Positions 9,137 through 18,457 of a stretch of 64,000 nucleotides of DNA are shown piece after piece. How positions within the stretch are numbered: position 1 is the stretch's first letter; every line of letters starts with the position of its first letter. The stretch spans positions 1 through 64,000 of the forward strand of contig JAUZOE010000005.1 in NCBI GenBank assembly GCA_030706605.1. The letters are read 5' to 3'. The notes under the pieces are model-generated. The model was not told where the DNA came from and did no database searches. It was given only the letters and a program-made list of their open reading frames with translations. The translations under genes were made by a program, and so were the position numbers. Source of the stretch: Bacteroidota bacterium. Lineage in GTDB: Bacteria; Bacteroidota; Bacteroidia; Chitinophagales; Chitinophagaceae.

Positions 9137-9901
9137 ATGCCATCATTATTCAATACACGCAGGCAATTTATGAAAAATACTGCGGCGGCAAGCCTGGGAT
9201 TGGTAACACTCCCCTCCCTTCTTTTAGCACAAAAAAATAATCCCCCCGGGAACAAAAAAATTATTTGCCTAGGTGGGCATCCTGATGATCCTGAAAGCGG
9301 ATGTGGCGGCACGCTGGCAAAATTGCAAAAGGCAGGCAATGACATAACCATTATTTATTTAACCACCGGGGAAGCCGGCATACCCGGCAAAACCCATGAT
9401 GAAGCGGCTGCCATCAGGAAACAGGAAGCCATCAATGCATGTAAAGTGCTGAATGCAAAACCAGTATTTACAGGACAAATAGATGGAGATTCAGTTTGTA
9501 ACAATGAGTGGGTAAGCAGGATACAACAATTGATTGCCGATGAAAAACCTGACATCGTATTTACTCATTGGCCATTAGACAGACACAAAGATCACCAGGT
9601 AGCAAGTTTACTCACCATACAATCGTGGCTGCGATTGCCTCAAACATTTTCACTTTATTTTTTTGAAGTATGCACAGGTGAGCAAACACTTATTTTTCAT
9701 CCTACAGATTACGTGGATATTACTGATACACAGGAGCAGAAGAAAAAAGCAGTTTATTGCCATGTAAGCCAGGATCCACCAGGTATCTATAATTGTGGCC
9801 ATGCAGCTATGGAAGATTTCAGAGGCCGCGAGTTGGGCGTAAAAGCAGGTGAAGGTTTTGTAAGAATGAGTGGGAAACTACAGGGCGGCATGGGTTTTTA
9901 A
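9137..9901 (+). CDS. PIG-L/LmbE family deacetylase, exported
   Basis: ATG 9137 is preferred over the in-frame TTG 9119: it starts a Tat-like signal (TRRQFMKNTAAASLGLVTLP). The zinc-site motifs of the PIG-L family are present: LGGHPDDPESGCGG (HPDD) near the start of the mature part, and HWPLDRHKDHQVAS (HxxDH type) about 90 residues later. Family members remove N-acetyl groups from sugars or related small molecules. The substrate here is unknown. The protein, about 254 residues, is of normal length. It converges with the mutarotase-like gene 15 bp downstream. Confidence 0.88.
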   Translation: MPSLFNTRRQFMKNTAAASLGLVTLPSLLLAQKNNPPGNKKIICLGGHPDDPESGCGGTLAKLQKAGNDITIIYLTTGEAGIPGKTHDEAAAIRKQEAINACKVLNAKPVFTGQIDGDSVCNNEWVSRIQQLIADEKPDIVFTHWPLDRHKDHQVASLLTIQSWLRLPQTFSLYFFEVCTGEQTLIFHPTDYVDITDTQEQKKKAVYCHVSQDPPGIYNCGHAAMEDFRGRELGVKAGEGFVRMSGKLQGGMGF

Positions 9902-9916
9902 ATAAAATATATTCCT

Positions 9917-10777
9917 CTAAAATAACTCCACATTCCAGGTTCTTTGCCAGGCTTCACCTTTGGCTAATTGATTGATACCTTCTTTATGTATTAGCTGGTA
10001 ATCATGATGAATATTATCCGCTATACCACACCATGGTTCCAGGCAAACAAAAGGTGCATCTTTGGCAGCCCATATACCCAGGTAAGGAAAGCCTTCAAAC
10101 CTAAATGTAAGTCCATGAGAATCTTTATCAGTATATAATTTTATCCTGTTGCTATGGATGTGTTTTAATACGATAGCATCTTCATAAAATAAAGAAGACT
10201 CAAGGTGCAATTTATTTTCGTCTAACTGTATTGTTTTTGTATCCTCTGCTATTAAGCCATTTTGGACCATGTAATGTTTTAAAATAGTATCCTTATCAAA
10301 AGCCAATGAATAATCCTTGTATTGTAATTCATTTGACATAGGAACCCGGAAGGCAGGATGGCCTCCGATAGAGAAGTACATATCATTATCATTAGTGTTT
10401 TGAACGCGATAAGTGCAGTATAGTTCATTATTTTTTACCTCGTACTGAACCTGCAAAATAAAATGAAAAGGATACACAGCAAGTGTTTCATCATCACTTT
10501 TTAATGTAAAAACAGCAGAGGAAGCAGACGTTTTTTTTGCCTCAAATGTTTTATCTCTTGCAAAACCATGACGGGATAAATGGTACTCTTTATTATCAAA
10601 AATATATTTACCACCTTTCAATTCTCCAACTATAGGGAATAATACGGGAGAATGTTTGCTCCAATATTTTGTATTAGCCTGCCATAAATATTCCAGGCCG
10701 CTTAACTGTATGCTTTGTAGTTCGGCGCCTTTTTCATTTATGGCAATAAAAAGTTGATCGTTTGCTATTTGTATCAT
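9917..10777 (-). CDS. Aldose 1-epimerase family protein (galactose mutarotase-like)
   Basis: This 286-residue cytoplasmic protein has the beta-sandwich signature of the mutarotase-like family: GAELQSIQLSGLEYLWQ, HSPVLFPIVGELKGG, SRHGFARD, SIGGHPAFRVP (probable catalytic His) and CLEPWCGIADN. This matches the YihR/LACX-type subfamily rather than classical GalM. Expected role: anomer interconversion of a hexose or hexose-6-phosphate. Confidence 0.88.
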   Translation of the reverse strand: MIQIANDQLFIAINEKGAELQSIQLSGLEYLWQANTKYWSKHSPVLFPIVGELKGGKYIFDNKEYHLSRHGFARDKTFEAKKTSASSAVFTLKSDDETLAVYPFHFILQVQYEVKNNELYCTYRVQNTNDNDMYFSIGGHPAFRVPMSNELQYKDYSLAFDKDTILKHYMVQNGLIAEDTKTIQLDENKLHLESSLFYEDAIVLKHIHSNRIKLYTDKDSHGLTFRFEGFPYLGIWAAKDAPFVCLEPWCGIADNIHHDYQLIHKEGINQLAKGEAWQRTWNVELF

Positions 10778-10969
10778 ACCTCAAAAATACAAGTATATGG
10801 TTTTAGAAATCATATTTTCTACCCCTGTTATTGTACCTCCCTCAGAATTACTTATAACAATTGAGGGTGATATGATATTTTTCATTTGTGTTGTAAATAA
10901 AAATAAATGGTATAATTATTTAGTATAATTTTAGTCGCTTAAAAAACACACAAAATTTTACTACTGATT

Positions 10970-12226
10970 ATGAGACAAATACAGGCACTGATTTTTGGTC
11001 TTCTTATTCTGATGTTTAGCAATTGTAATACTATTTCCACTAAACATGGACAGACAGAAGACGCTCAAAATTCAAAAAATATTACCACAAAAGATTCACT
11101 GGTTTTTAAACTTGAGGAAGTAACCGATAGTTTATATAGCCCTTTGGCTTTAGAAAATGCTCATGATGGTTCAGGCAGAATTTTCATTGCAGAACAAGCC
11201 GGAAGAATTATGGTTTTGAAAGATGGTAAGTTATTAAAAGAACCATTCCTGGACATACAATCTTTGCTGGTGCCGCTGAAAAATGTAATGACCGATGTAG
11301 GTCTCCTGGGTTTTGCATTTCACCCGGACTATAAAAATAATGGTCGCTTTTTTGTTCATTACTGCGCACCCTCTAAAAAAGGCTTTAACCATAAAGAGGT
11401 ATTAGAAGAATTTAAAGTAAGTGCCAACAACCCCGACAAAGCCAATCCTATTGGAAAAGTAATACTTGAAGTAGAACAACCTGACAAGAGTCATAATGGT
11501 GGCAATATTGTATTTGATAAAGAAGGCTATTTGTATTTGGGTTTTGGTGATGGTGGAGGACCGGGAGACCCGCATGGTACTATTGGAAACGGGCAGGATC
11601 TGAATCAATTATTGGGCAAAATAATACGTATTGATGTGGATCATGGAAAACCCTATAGTATTCCCAAGGATAACCCTTTTGTGGGCAAAGAAGGAAGGGA
11701 CGAAATCTGGTGTTATGGTATGCGCATGCCGTGGCGCATTTCATTTGATGAAAAAACAGGTGAACTTTTTTGTGGCGATGTAGGCGAAAGTAAATATGAG
11801 GAAGTAGACATTATCCAAAAAGGTAAAAACTACGGCTGGAGGGCTATGGAGGGTTTCCATCCTTTTGATAGTACCCTGTATGCCAAAGGAGGTGACTTTA
11901 CTCCTCCTGTAATTGAATATCCACATCCTGAAGGAATCTGCATCATAGGTGGTTATGTTTACAGGGGTAAGCAGTTCCCCGCCCTGGAAGGAAAATATAT
12001 ATTTGGAGACTGGGCTTCTAAAGTTTTTTACATGGATAAAAATGCCAACCAGCAATGGGTAAAACACGATTGTAAGTTTGAAGGTAATACAGATAATAAG
12101 TTTAAGTTCAAAATCAACAGTTTTGGCATTGACGAGGCAGGCGAAATATATGTGGTGACTCAAAATGAAGCAGGAGCCATTAGTCCTTCCGGAGTAGTTT
12201 ATAAACTTACTTTAGCTAACCAATAA
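10970..12226 (+). CDS. PQQ-dependent sugar dehydrogenase-like lipoprotein (soluble GDH fold)
   Basis: The protein has 418 residues with a lipoprotein signal (LIFGLLILMFSNC, Cys-19). The six-bladed soluble glucose dehydrogenase propeller follows: RIFIAEQAGRIMVLKDG, VGLLGFAFHPDYKNNGRFFV, KSHNGGNIVFDKEGYLYLGFGDGG, LLGKIIRIDVDHG, IWCYGMRMPWRISFD, and CGDVGESKYEEVDIIQKGKNYGW. Family members oxidise aldoses with PQQ in the periplasm. Many Bacteroidota relatives have unproven substrates. The gene stands alone. Confidence 0.87.
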   Translation: MRQIQALIFGLLILMFSNCNTISTKHGQTEDAQNSKNITTKDSLVFKLEEVTDSLYSPLALENAHDGSGRIFIAEQAGRIMVLKDGKLLKEPFLDIQSLLVPLKNVMTDVGLLGFAFHPDYKNNGRFFVHYCAPSKKGFNHKEVLEEFKVSANNPDKANPIGKVILEVEQPDKSHNGGNIVFDKEGYLYLGFGDGGGPGDPHGTIGNGQDLNQLLGKIIRIDVDHGKPYSIPKDNPFVGKEGRDEIWCYGMRMPWRISFDEKTGELFCGDVGESKYEEVDIIQKGKNYGWRAMEGFHPFDSTLYAKGGDFTPPVIEYPHPEGICIIGGYVYRGKQFPALEGKYIFGDWASKVFYMDKNANQQWVKHDCKFEGNTDNKFKFKINSFGIDEAGEIYVVTQNEAGAISPSGVVYKLTLANQ

Positions 12227-12356
12227 TATGGAATATTAACAGGAGGAGATTTTGATTAGTATTTTAAAAGGACAAGCTTGATTTTTTTGATTTGATAATC
12301 TTTTTAGTATAGCTTCTACAGTAGATATAATTTAGCCCCCGCTGGTCTTCTTTAGT

Positions 12357-12543
12357 GTCTCAGCGGGGTTTCCCACGTACAAACTTTCTAAATAAAAATC
12401 AGTTGCAGGGAACCCCGATGCCGAAAGAATTAGCGCATGACCGAAGCCTGACTTTCCTGTTATTTGAAGTACGAATATGCGTCGGGGTTACACGGATAGT
12501 TTATAATAAGTTAAATACTCTACTGTGTAAACCCCGCCGAGAC
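12357..12543. repeat. Nested inverted-repeat element (~190 bp)
   Basis: Outer arms GTCTCAGCGGGGTTT (12357-12371) and AAACCCCGCCGAGAC (12529-12543) are inverted copies with one mismatch. Inside them, AACCCCGATGC (12411-12421) and GCGTCGGGGTT (12479-12489) form a second inverted pair, also with one mismatch. This looks like a small palindromic mobile or REP/MITE-type element. No target duplication was seen at its borders. The open frame running through it (12355-12564) is not judged a real gene. Confidence 0.55.
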
Positions 12544-12639
12544 GCTCTTTGTGATACCGTATAATCTTGTGTTCACTTCAATCAAATCATTAATTGATTC
12601 AGTTAATTCTTTAATAGCTTCAATTAGTTCCTTATCCAT
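12520..12639 (-). CDS. Possible 39-residue helical peptide
   Basis: ATG 12639 opens a 39-codon frame ending in TAG at 12522-12520. The first 22 residues (MDKELIEAIKELTESINDLI and on) form a regular amphipathic helix with leucine/isoleucine every 3-4 positions. The last residues (SVSAGFT) are encoded by the right arm of the nested inverted repeat, so the element has either truncated or supplied the C-terminus. No family recognised. It is divergent from the small membrane-protein ORF at 12690, 50 bp away. Confidence 0.35.
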   Translation of the reverse strand: MDKELIEAIKELTESINDLIEVNTRLYGITKSVSAGFTQ

Positions 12640-12689
12640 CTTATAAAATTTTAGCCTTCAAGATAAGAGATAATTATTATATTTATTTT

Positions 12690-12863
12690 ATGATACTCGA
12701 AGTAAATATAATTTCTATAGGTATTTTATTGGTGATCCCTTACCTCGTGTATGTTTCATATAAGATACCAAAAGAAACAGGTAAAAAAATGCTGGCTTTT
12801 CTATTACTCCTTTATGTAATTAATCTCGAATATCTGATTCATTGCCTCAGAACGCTGCATTAA
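12690..12863 (+). CDS. Possible 57-residue membrane protein
   Basis: ATG 12690 to TAA 12863. The translation contains two hydrophobic segments, residues ~7-23 (ISIGILLVIPYLVYVS part) and ~34-50 (MLAFLLLLYVINLEYLI). They are separated by a charged loop KIPKETGKK, as expected for a two-helix hairpin membrane protein. Codon use fits the neighbourhood. No homolog recalled. Alternatives: a chance AT-rich ORF. Confidence 0.4.
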   Translation: MILEVNIISIGILLVIPYLVYVSYKIPKETGKKMLAFLLLLYVINLEYLIHCLRTLH

Positions 12864-12993
12864 TCGCTTCGCCCATTATGTATGTAGTTGCCAAAAGTAA
12901 TGGTTACTGCCGCAATAGAATTAAGATTTATTATTTTTGAACATAATCAAAAAAAAATAAAAGGTAACTTTATCAAAATAATCACTCCCTTCG

Positions 12994-13401
12994 ATGTATG
13001 AATTAGCCGGTTCAGACTACAGGTCTTTTTTGAATTATTTTTCTATTAATTATCCTGAATTAAGAAATAAATTTCCAAAGGAATTTGTATGGAGGTTAGG
13101 TCCGCCGTTTCATGGAATGGAAAAACCCGTTGACATGTCTGATTTTGATTTTAACTCTTTTAGGGAAATTGAGTTTCGTTGGCTTATAAGAGAAGGATTT
13201 ATACAAGTTCCGAAAGACCACGTATCCTTTATACTCCCCACTGGAGGAGTTGCCTTTTTTGAACCTCATGAAATATTAAGACTTGAGAAGGTCGATTCTA
13301 ATACTACAAAAGTTTATTTGAGCGAAAATGGTTTTGAACATTCTTTAAACATATTTGGAGATATAGCGTCCTTACAAGAAATACTTAATAGCAGCAAGTA
13401 A
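12994..13401 (+). CDS. Hypothetical 135-residue protein
   Basis: Starts at ATG 12994. The product is soluble and acidic-aromatic, with no signal peptide or membrane segment. It has a strand-rich C-terminal half (SFILPTGGVAFFEPHEILRLEKV, then KVYLSENGFEHSLNIFG). I do not recognise a family. Its isolation between an inverted-repeat element and ssrA suggests accessory DNA. An immunity-type or other small accessory role is conceivable but unsupported. Confidence 0.6.
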   Translation: MYELAGSDYRSFLNYFSINYPELRNKFPKEFVWRLGPPFHGMEKPVDMSDFDFNSFREIEFRWLIREGFIQVPKDHVSFILPTGGVAFFEPHEILRLEKVDSNTTKVYLSENGFEHSLNIFGDIASLQEILNSSK

Positions 13402-13460
13402 AAGCCCTCTCTTCGACCCTGATTTACTACCCCTTTTGCTACCAAAGTATTTATAAAACA

Positions 13461-13489
13461 ATAAAACCCTTACTGAATAAGGGTTTTAT
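13461..13489 (-). terminator. Terminator downstream of ssrA
   Basis: ATAAAACCCTTA (13461-13472) pairs perfectly over 12 bp with TAAGGGTTTTAT (13478-13489) around a 5-nt loop. It lies 8 bp beyond the tmRNA 3' end. The A/T-rich arms make it usable in both directions, so it may also stop the 12994-13401 transcript. Confidence 0.75.
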
Positions 13490-13497
13490 ATTATAGT

Positions 13498-13869
13498 TGG
13501 TGGAGCTGCAGGGAGTCGAACCCTGGTCCAAACACATCCGCCGTAAGCCTTCTACATGTTTAGTGATGCATTATTTGTCGGGAAAAAGCCGGGGCAAAAC
13601 AAACCAACCTTTTCCGTAGCTGTATCGTCTTAAGCAATTGTCACAGCCTTCAATTGCAGCAGCCCGTTTTATTTTGAGTCGGCGGAAGAGCGTGGCAACA
13701 GGCCTGGCCAGCTCAACGGCCCTAATGGATGCTAATCTATCGATTAAGCAGCCATGGCATACTGAGTATTGCCATTTGAAGTTTTCGTATTCATATTTAA
13801 GTGCTAATTACGCAACGCACTACATGCTTATACTTACAAAGAACTATGCTGTCAAAACCGGTCAGCCCC
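13498..13869 (-). ncRNA. ssrA: tmRNA (transfer-messenger RNA)
   Basis: The minus strand begins GGGGCTGACCGGTTTTGACA and ends with TTCGACTCCCTGCAGCTCCA then CCA, the tRNA-like T arm and 3' end. The acceptor stem pairs GGGGCTG with CAGCTCC over 7 bp (one G-U). The length of ~372 nt is normal for one-piece tmRNA. The tag frame lies at about 13748-13777 and reads GGC AAT ACT CAG TAT GCC ATG GCT GCT TAA, giving GNTQYAMAA. The 3' CCA is encoded. Role: rescue of stalled ribosomes and tagging of nascent chains for proteolysis. Confidence 0.95.
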
Positions 13870-13884
13870 AATATTGTGAACCTG

Positions 13885-13892
13885 CAAATTTA
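13885..13892 (-). promoter_or_regulatory. Candidate -7 element for ssrA
   Basis: On the minus strand TAAATTTG (TAnnTTTG consensus) lies 15 nt before the mature tmRNA 5' end. A short precursor removed by RNase P would fit. No convincing -33 TTG is seen. Confidence 0.4.
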
Positions 13893-13973
13893 ATGTAAAT
13901 ACAGGAAATTGCAGATTATGAATTAAGAACATTAACTTTCAATTTTTAATTTTCAAACAGCAAATTTTAATTA

Positions 13974-15776
13974 TTGGAACCAATACCATTTTATCAAAAG
14001 AGATTAGAAGAATTACAGGCGCAATTAAAATTATTACAACAAAGAAAATCCTCTTTTGCATGGCTGCGCCTGGGCGCTATCGTGGCTATTATAGCTGTTT
14101 TTTATTTATTATTTTCCTTTGGGTTTATCTATGTAGCGCTTGCTACCATATTGCTGCTGTATATTTTTATCCGGTTGATTTATGCAGATTTGAATAATCA
14201 ATTCAAAATAGATCATACTCACCATTTAATTCATATTAATGAAGAGGAACTAAAATGCCTTGCAGGGGATTATTATGATTTTAAAGATGGTGCTGAACAT
14301 ATTCCCAAAGATCATCCTTATGCCAATGACCTTGATATTTTTGGAAGGGCTTCTCTGTTTCAGTATATTAACAGAACTACGTCTGAACCAGGAAGCAAAA
14401 AATTAGCCGATTATTTAAAATCTCCTTCAGAGCCTGAACTTATTTTACCAAAACAAAAAGCCATAAAAGAATTATCCCAAAAACCATTGTGGATACAGGA
14501 TTTACAGTCTTTAGGCAAAAAAAATACAATTACTTTTTCTACAAAAAGGCGTCTTGATGAATGGATGGCAGAATCCCCTGTATTCATCAATTTCAAGCCG
14601 TGGAAGTGGCTGCGTTATATTTTGCCTGCAATTATTTTGAGTATCGTTACGCTATATATTTTTGACCTTGTAGGCAATAGTATATTTTATTTATCATTGT
14701 TCATTTTTGCCGCCATTGCCTACCAAGTTAATAAAATAGTATCTCCCATTCATGAAAAACTATCCAAAATAGCCGGTGAATTAAATACCCTTTCAGAAGA
14801 AATTGCTCATATAGAAAAAGAAAAATTTGAAAGTTCATTTTTGAAAAAATTACAATCCGGTTTTTTAAATGATGCTAATAAAAAGGCTTCTGAAGATATT
14901 TACCGCATAAAAAAGATTTTAGACAAACTTGATCTCAGGTATAATTTGGTACTGTCTGCCCCACTGAACATCTTACTTTTATGGAATCTGCAACAAGTGC
15001 TTGACCTGGAAAAATGGAAATCGGCTCAACAGCATAATATCAATACATGGTTTGATACGCTGGGAACTTTTGAAGCACTGAGTAGTTTCGCCATATTAAA
15101 TTTCAATCAGCCTGGCTGGATTTTTCCAACCATTGTTCCCGGATATTTTTCAATATCAGGGAAAGAAATCGGGCATCCCCTGATTGCCCAAAATAAAAGA
15201 GTCAATAATTTTATTGATATTCCTGAAAACGGGGAACTCATGCTGGTAACGGGTTCCAATATGGCTGGCAAAAGCACTTACCTGAGAAGCATCGGTGTAA
15301 ATGTAGTATTGGCCATGGCCGGCGCTCCTGTGTGTGCTACCCACTTTAATGTATCTTATGTTCAAATGATCAGCAGCATGCGCATAACTGATAATCTGGA
15401 AGAAAGCACTTCTACTTTTTATGCTGAATTAAAAAAATTAAAATCCATTATTGAGAAAGTAAATGCCGGAGAAAAAGTTTTTATTCTACTTGATGAAATA
15501 TTAAGAGGCACTAATTCTTTAGACAGGCATACAGGCTCAAAAGCATTAATCAAACAGTTAATTAAACATAAGGCTGCAGCGATCATTGCCACCCATGACC
15601 TGGAACTCGCAGAAATAAAAAATGCAACTCCGTCCAATATCCTGAATTATCATTTTGATGTGCAGGTAAGCGGTGAAGAATTATATTTTGATTATCGCCT
15701 GAAGCCTGGTGTTTGCAATAGTTTGAATGCCTCTATTTTAATGAAAAAAATAGGAATTGAATTAATGGATAATTGA
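13974..15776 (+). CDS. Membrane-anchored MutS-family ATPase
   Basis: The 600-residue protein starts at TTG 13974. An in-frame TAA at 13968-13970 excludes any earlier start. Two hydrophobic regions, residues ~27-65 and ~210-245, each long enough for two membrane helices, precede a MutS-type C-terminal ATPase. That ATPase carries Walker A TGSNMAGKST near residue 425, Walker B VFILLDEILRGTNS near 503, and the conserved IIATHDLELA. The mismatch-recognition domain of MutS1 is absent. Such MutS-like membrane proteins are widespread in Bacteroidota; their function is not established and may not be mismatch repair. Confidence 0.88.
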   Translation: MEPIPFYQKRLEELQAQLKLLQQRKSSFAWLRLGAIVAIIAVFYLLFSFGFIYVALATILLLYIFIRLIYADLNNQFKIDHTHHLIHINEEELKCLAGDYYDFKDGAEHIPKDHPYANDLDIFGRASLFQYINRTTSEPGSKKLADYLKSPSEPELILPKQKAIKELSQKPLWIQDLQSLGKKNTITFSTKRRLDEWMAESPVFINFKPWKWLRYILPAIILSIVTLYIFDLVGNSIFYLSLFIFAAIAYQVNKIVSPIHEKLSKIAGELNTLSEEIAHIEKEKFESSFLKKLQSGFLNDANKKASEDIYRIKKILDKLDLRYNLVLSAPLNILLLWNLQQVLDLEKWKSAQQHNINTWFDTLGTFEALSSFAILNFNQPGWIFPTIVPGYFSISGKEIGHPLIAQNKRVNNFIDIPENGELMLVTGSNMAGKSTYLRSIGVNVVLAMAGAPVCATHFNVSYVQMISSMRITDNLEESTSTFYAELKKLKSIIEKVNAGEKVFILLDEILRGTNSLDRHTGSKALIKQLIKHKAAAIIATHDLELAEIKNATPSNILNYHFDVQVSGEELYFDYRLKPGVCNSLNASILMKKIGIELMDN

Positions 15777-15849
15777 CAATTCACAGTTTACATCTTAGAT
15801 TATAAGCAATTAAAATTCTATCTATTTGCTTTTTGATAGCCGAATACAA

Positions 15850-15894
15850 CCCCGGCAGAATAATTTCCTCAATTTGGAAAATATCCTGCCGGGG
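15850..15894. terminator. GC-rich hairpin between convergent genes
   Basis: CCCCGGCAG (15850-15858) and CTGCCGGGG (15886-15894) form a perfect 9-bp stem. The loop contains a further TTTCC/GGAAA pairing. It lies in the gap between the MutS-like gene and the convergent cluster gene, so a bidirectional terminator is likely. There is no long T tract, and a dispersed palindromic repeat is the alternative. Confidence 0.45.
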
Positions 15895-15984
15895 CTCTAT
15901 CAGTTTTTGTACCAGTCAAAAACAGGCAGACAGCATCAAAAATTTCCGGGGCCAATAACGTTTCATTGTCCGGGTTTTAATTGA

Positions 15985-18291
15985 TTAATACAATTTTGGC
16001 ATTGCAGGACCATCATATGGTTTGGCTCCCTGTTGTCCTTTTCCTGACGAAGGCGAAACAGAAATCAGTACCGGATCAGTAGTTTCGGGAGCCTTAATGA
16101 AACCATGGAAACGGGCCATCCAATACTCCATTATAAAACCTGATGGGTCCCGGACTACATTTCCGTTGGAACCACCGTCTAGTTGAGTAGTACGGGACCC
16201 GAATGAAATTTCACGGGGAGAAACAGCCCGGATGGCTCCTGCATAAGAAGTATAGCCGGGTTCCATATATAAATCGTCACGCGATGAATTGTTATAGTTA
16301 TAATCCTTACAGTCCAATACTTCTTCACGCATCTCTTTTACGGACTGAGGCAACTCACAATCATTCCCGGTAATAGCGCCATAAGTAAAATTAAACCATG
16401 GGTTGTGCTCCATACGCAAAACTTCCCATGAGCGATCGAGGCTGCGCAGGTAAATTGATCTCAGTTTAGGATCGGTAGCATAACGCATCAGGGTATAATA
16501 ACTCTGAATAGCCAGTTCATCATCCCATGGAGCAATGGTTGCAGGAGGAAAGACATTTTTCTGCCGGATGGTATTTGTCGGGTAACCCCAACCGACCAAC
16601 TGCTGGTAAGCATCTTCATATTTTTTTTCACCTGTAATTCCAAAGGCTGATTTGGAATAAGCCAGTGATTCCAAACCATTTAAACCGCGATCACTGTAAC
16701 CATACGTCCGAAGCAGGTATTCGGGATTCCAACGACCCCAGCGGGTTGGTTTACCGTCCATATCTTTGAGCATCCAGCCATTTTTGATAATATACGAAGC
16801 AATCCGGTCGAGATGCTCCTTGGCCATTTCTTTATCCTTTCCTTCAGCTATGAGATCGTGAAACAACGAAACAGCGTAAAAATGTGCTGTAACTTCGTCA
16901 CTTGAAGCGTCACTTTTCCAAAACCATTTTCCATCTTTCGTCGGGTACCATTTGGCCGGTAACCCACCTGAACCTTGCGTGCTTTTTGGGTCTTTATCTG
17001 CAGGAGACCATACGGCCCGGGCAAATAAACCGTCAATCGGAGTAATACGTTCCAGCCATATTAGGGCTTTAAAAGATTCTATGGCTGCTTTTTTAGCCTC
17101 CGGATCGCCTGTCACTGCATATTTGTAGCACATGGCGGCCAGGTATGGAGCCGTGTTTCCTCCATCGTTATCACTGATTTCCCGAATCCATTCCCCATCT
17201 TTTTTATAAATATTGTGAAGAAAACCAAGTCGTTTATGTCCCCATTCCCGGATATGGCGTTCGTAATAAGCAACTTTTTTCTCAAGTGTGTAAGGTTCAT
17301 ACTTTATGATTCCAATACCTTTATCAGTTGCAACATAAACGATGTGATCCCCAACCGCAATGCCGTTTACATGGTTACCTGGCAACCACATTTGTCCGGC
17401 GAAATAATGCCAATCGTTTGGAAGCATCCTTACAACCCCGCGAGCTGTCCCGATCCATACATCATCTGCAAATCCTTTTGCCAGGCAAGTTGTATTTTCA
17501 ACCGGCAGTCCATCAGTTCCCTTAATTGTAGAAAGAGCCGCACCTCGCAAAACCCCAAGGCCTCTGTCAGTACTTATAAACAGCCGGCTTCCATAAGAAA
17601 GCATGTCACGGGTTACTTTCGATGGCAATTGTCCCCAATCAATACAATCTTCATTTACCTGTAGTCCATCAAAGGAGACCAGTTTCCCGGGACGAAGTAC
17701 ATAAAGTGTCCCACTATATGAAACGAGCCGGCTGATTGGACCAAGACGCACAGGATCTGCATGAACCTGAGTTCCATCCTCCATCACCACAGTAATATCG
17801 CTGGAATTATAGCCACCTTTTGGTTTTGTTGAAATAAATTGATCGTTTTCAATTTTGTAAATTTCTTCCTTAGTGGCAGCATATACAACTCCATTATGCA
17901 CACACAGATCTACATAATCCTGGTTATCGATAATCTTCCATACATCATTTTTCATCCTGGAAATGCCATCAGAAGCCAATGCCCAAAGACTTCCGTTTGC
18001 GATTTTAATTCGATTGACTCCAGTCGGGGCATTTTTCACCAGGTTTAAGTTGTCGTTTTCAACTGAATAAATTTTTCCCTCCATCAAAGCGTAACAATGA
18101 TTATCCAATACAGCTATGCCTTCAATTGCTTTATCAGTAGGTATTTTTTCTGAAACTTCCTGTAAATACACTTCATCCTTTTGGGGTGTCCACAATTGCT
18201 TAGTAGTTTTAAAAAGGTTTTGAGCAATTAGTGAGCCCGATAAAAGGCTCAACGAGAAGGCAAAAAATAGTAATTTAAAGTAGGGTTTCAT
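15985..18291 (-). CDS. Secreted beta-propeller plus alpha-toroid protein (paralog 1)
   Basis: This 768-residue protein has a signal peptide ending SLIAQ. Residues ~50-330 are propeller blades of the 'two-component regulator propeller' type (LWALASDGISRMKNDVWKI, VWIGTARGVVRML), ending in HYFAGQMWLPGNHVNGIAV. Residues ~340-700 are helical. They carry SDNDGG (373-378), WFWKSDASSDE (456-466), GKPTRWGRWNPEYL and a later WDDELAIQSYY, motifs shared with the paralog at 21433-23643. I read the C-terminal part as an (alpha/alpha) toroid with conserved acidic residues, hence a possible hydrolase or lyase. Substrate unknown. Last gene of a five-gene exported cluster. Confidence 0.75.
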   Translation of the reverse strand: MKPYFKLLFFAFSLSLLSGSLIAQNLFKTTKQLWTPQKDEVYLQEVSEKIPTDKAIEGIAVLDNHCYALMEGKIYSVENDNLNLVKNAPTGVNRIKIANGSLWALASDGISRMKNDVWKIIDNQDYVDLCVHNGVVYAATKEEIYKIENDQFISTKPKGGYNSSDITVVMEDGTQVHADPVRLGPISRLVSYSGTLYVLRPGKLVSFDGLQVNEDCIDWGQLPSKVTRDMLSYGSRLFISTDRGLGVLRGAALSTIKGTDGLPVENTTCLAKGFADDVWIGTARGVVRMLPNDWHYFAGQMWLPGNHVNGIAVGDHIVYVATDKGIGIIKYEPYTLEKKVAYYERHIREWGHKRLGFLHNIYKKDGEWIREISDNDGGNTAPYLAAMCYKYAVTGDPEAKKAAIESFKALIWLERITPIDGLFARAVWSPADKDPKSTQGSGGLPAKWYPTKDGKWFWKSDASSDEVTAHFYAVSLFHDLIAEGKDKEMAKEHLDRIASYIIKNGWMLKDMDGKPTRWGRWNPEYLLRTYGYSDRGLNGLESLAYSKSAFGITGEKKYEDAYQQLVGWGYPTNTIRQKNVFPPATIAPWDDELAIQSYYTLMRYATDPKLRSIYLRSLDRSWEVLRMEHNPWFNFTYGAITGNDCELPQSVKEMREEVLDCKDYNYNNSSRDDLYMEPGYTSYAGAIRAVSPREISFGSRTTQLDGGSNGNVVRDPSGFIMEYWMARFHGFIKAPETTDPVLISVSPSSGKGQQGAKPYDGPAMPKLY

Positions 18292-18457
18292 GCTGTTTAG
18301 TTTATCAATTTAAATTATAGTATATAAAATTACAGTTCATTGCCCGAACCTCCCTTAAAATGGGAAATGTGTTTAACAATGAAACCTGGTATATTTTGAT
18401 CTTTAAAGAATAATATTTGTGACCTTACATAATACCCAATCACCCATTTATAATGGT

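Noticed and set aside
12355-12564. 69-codon plus-strand ORF
   Set aside because: It runs through both arms of an inverted-repeat element and has no protein-like character or start context.
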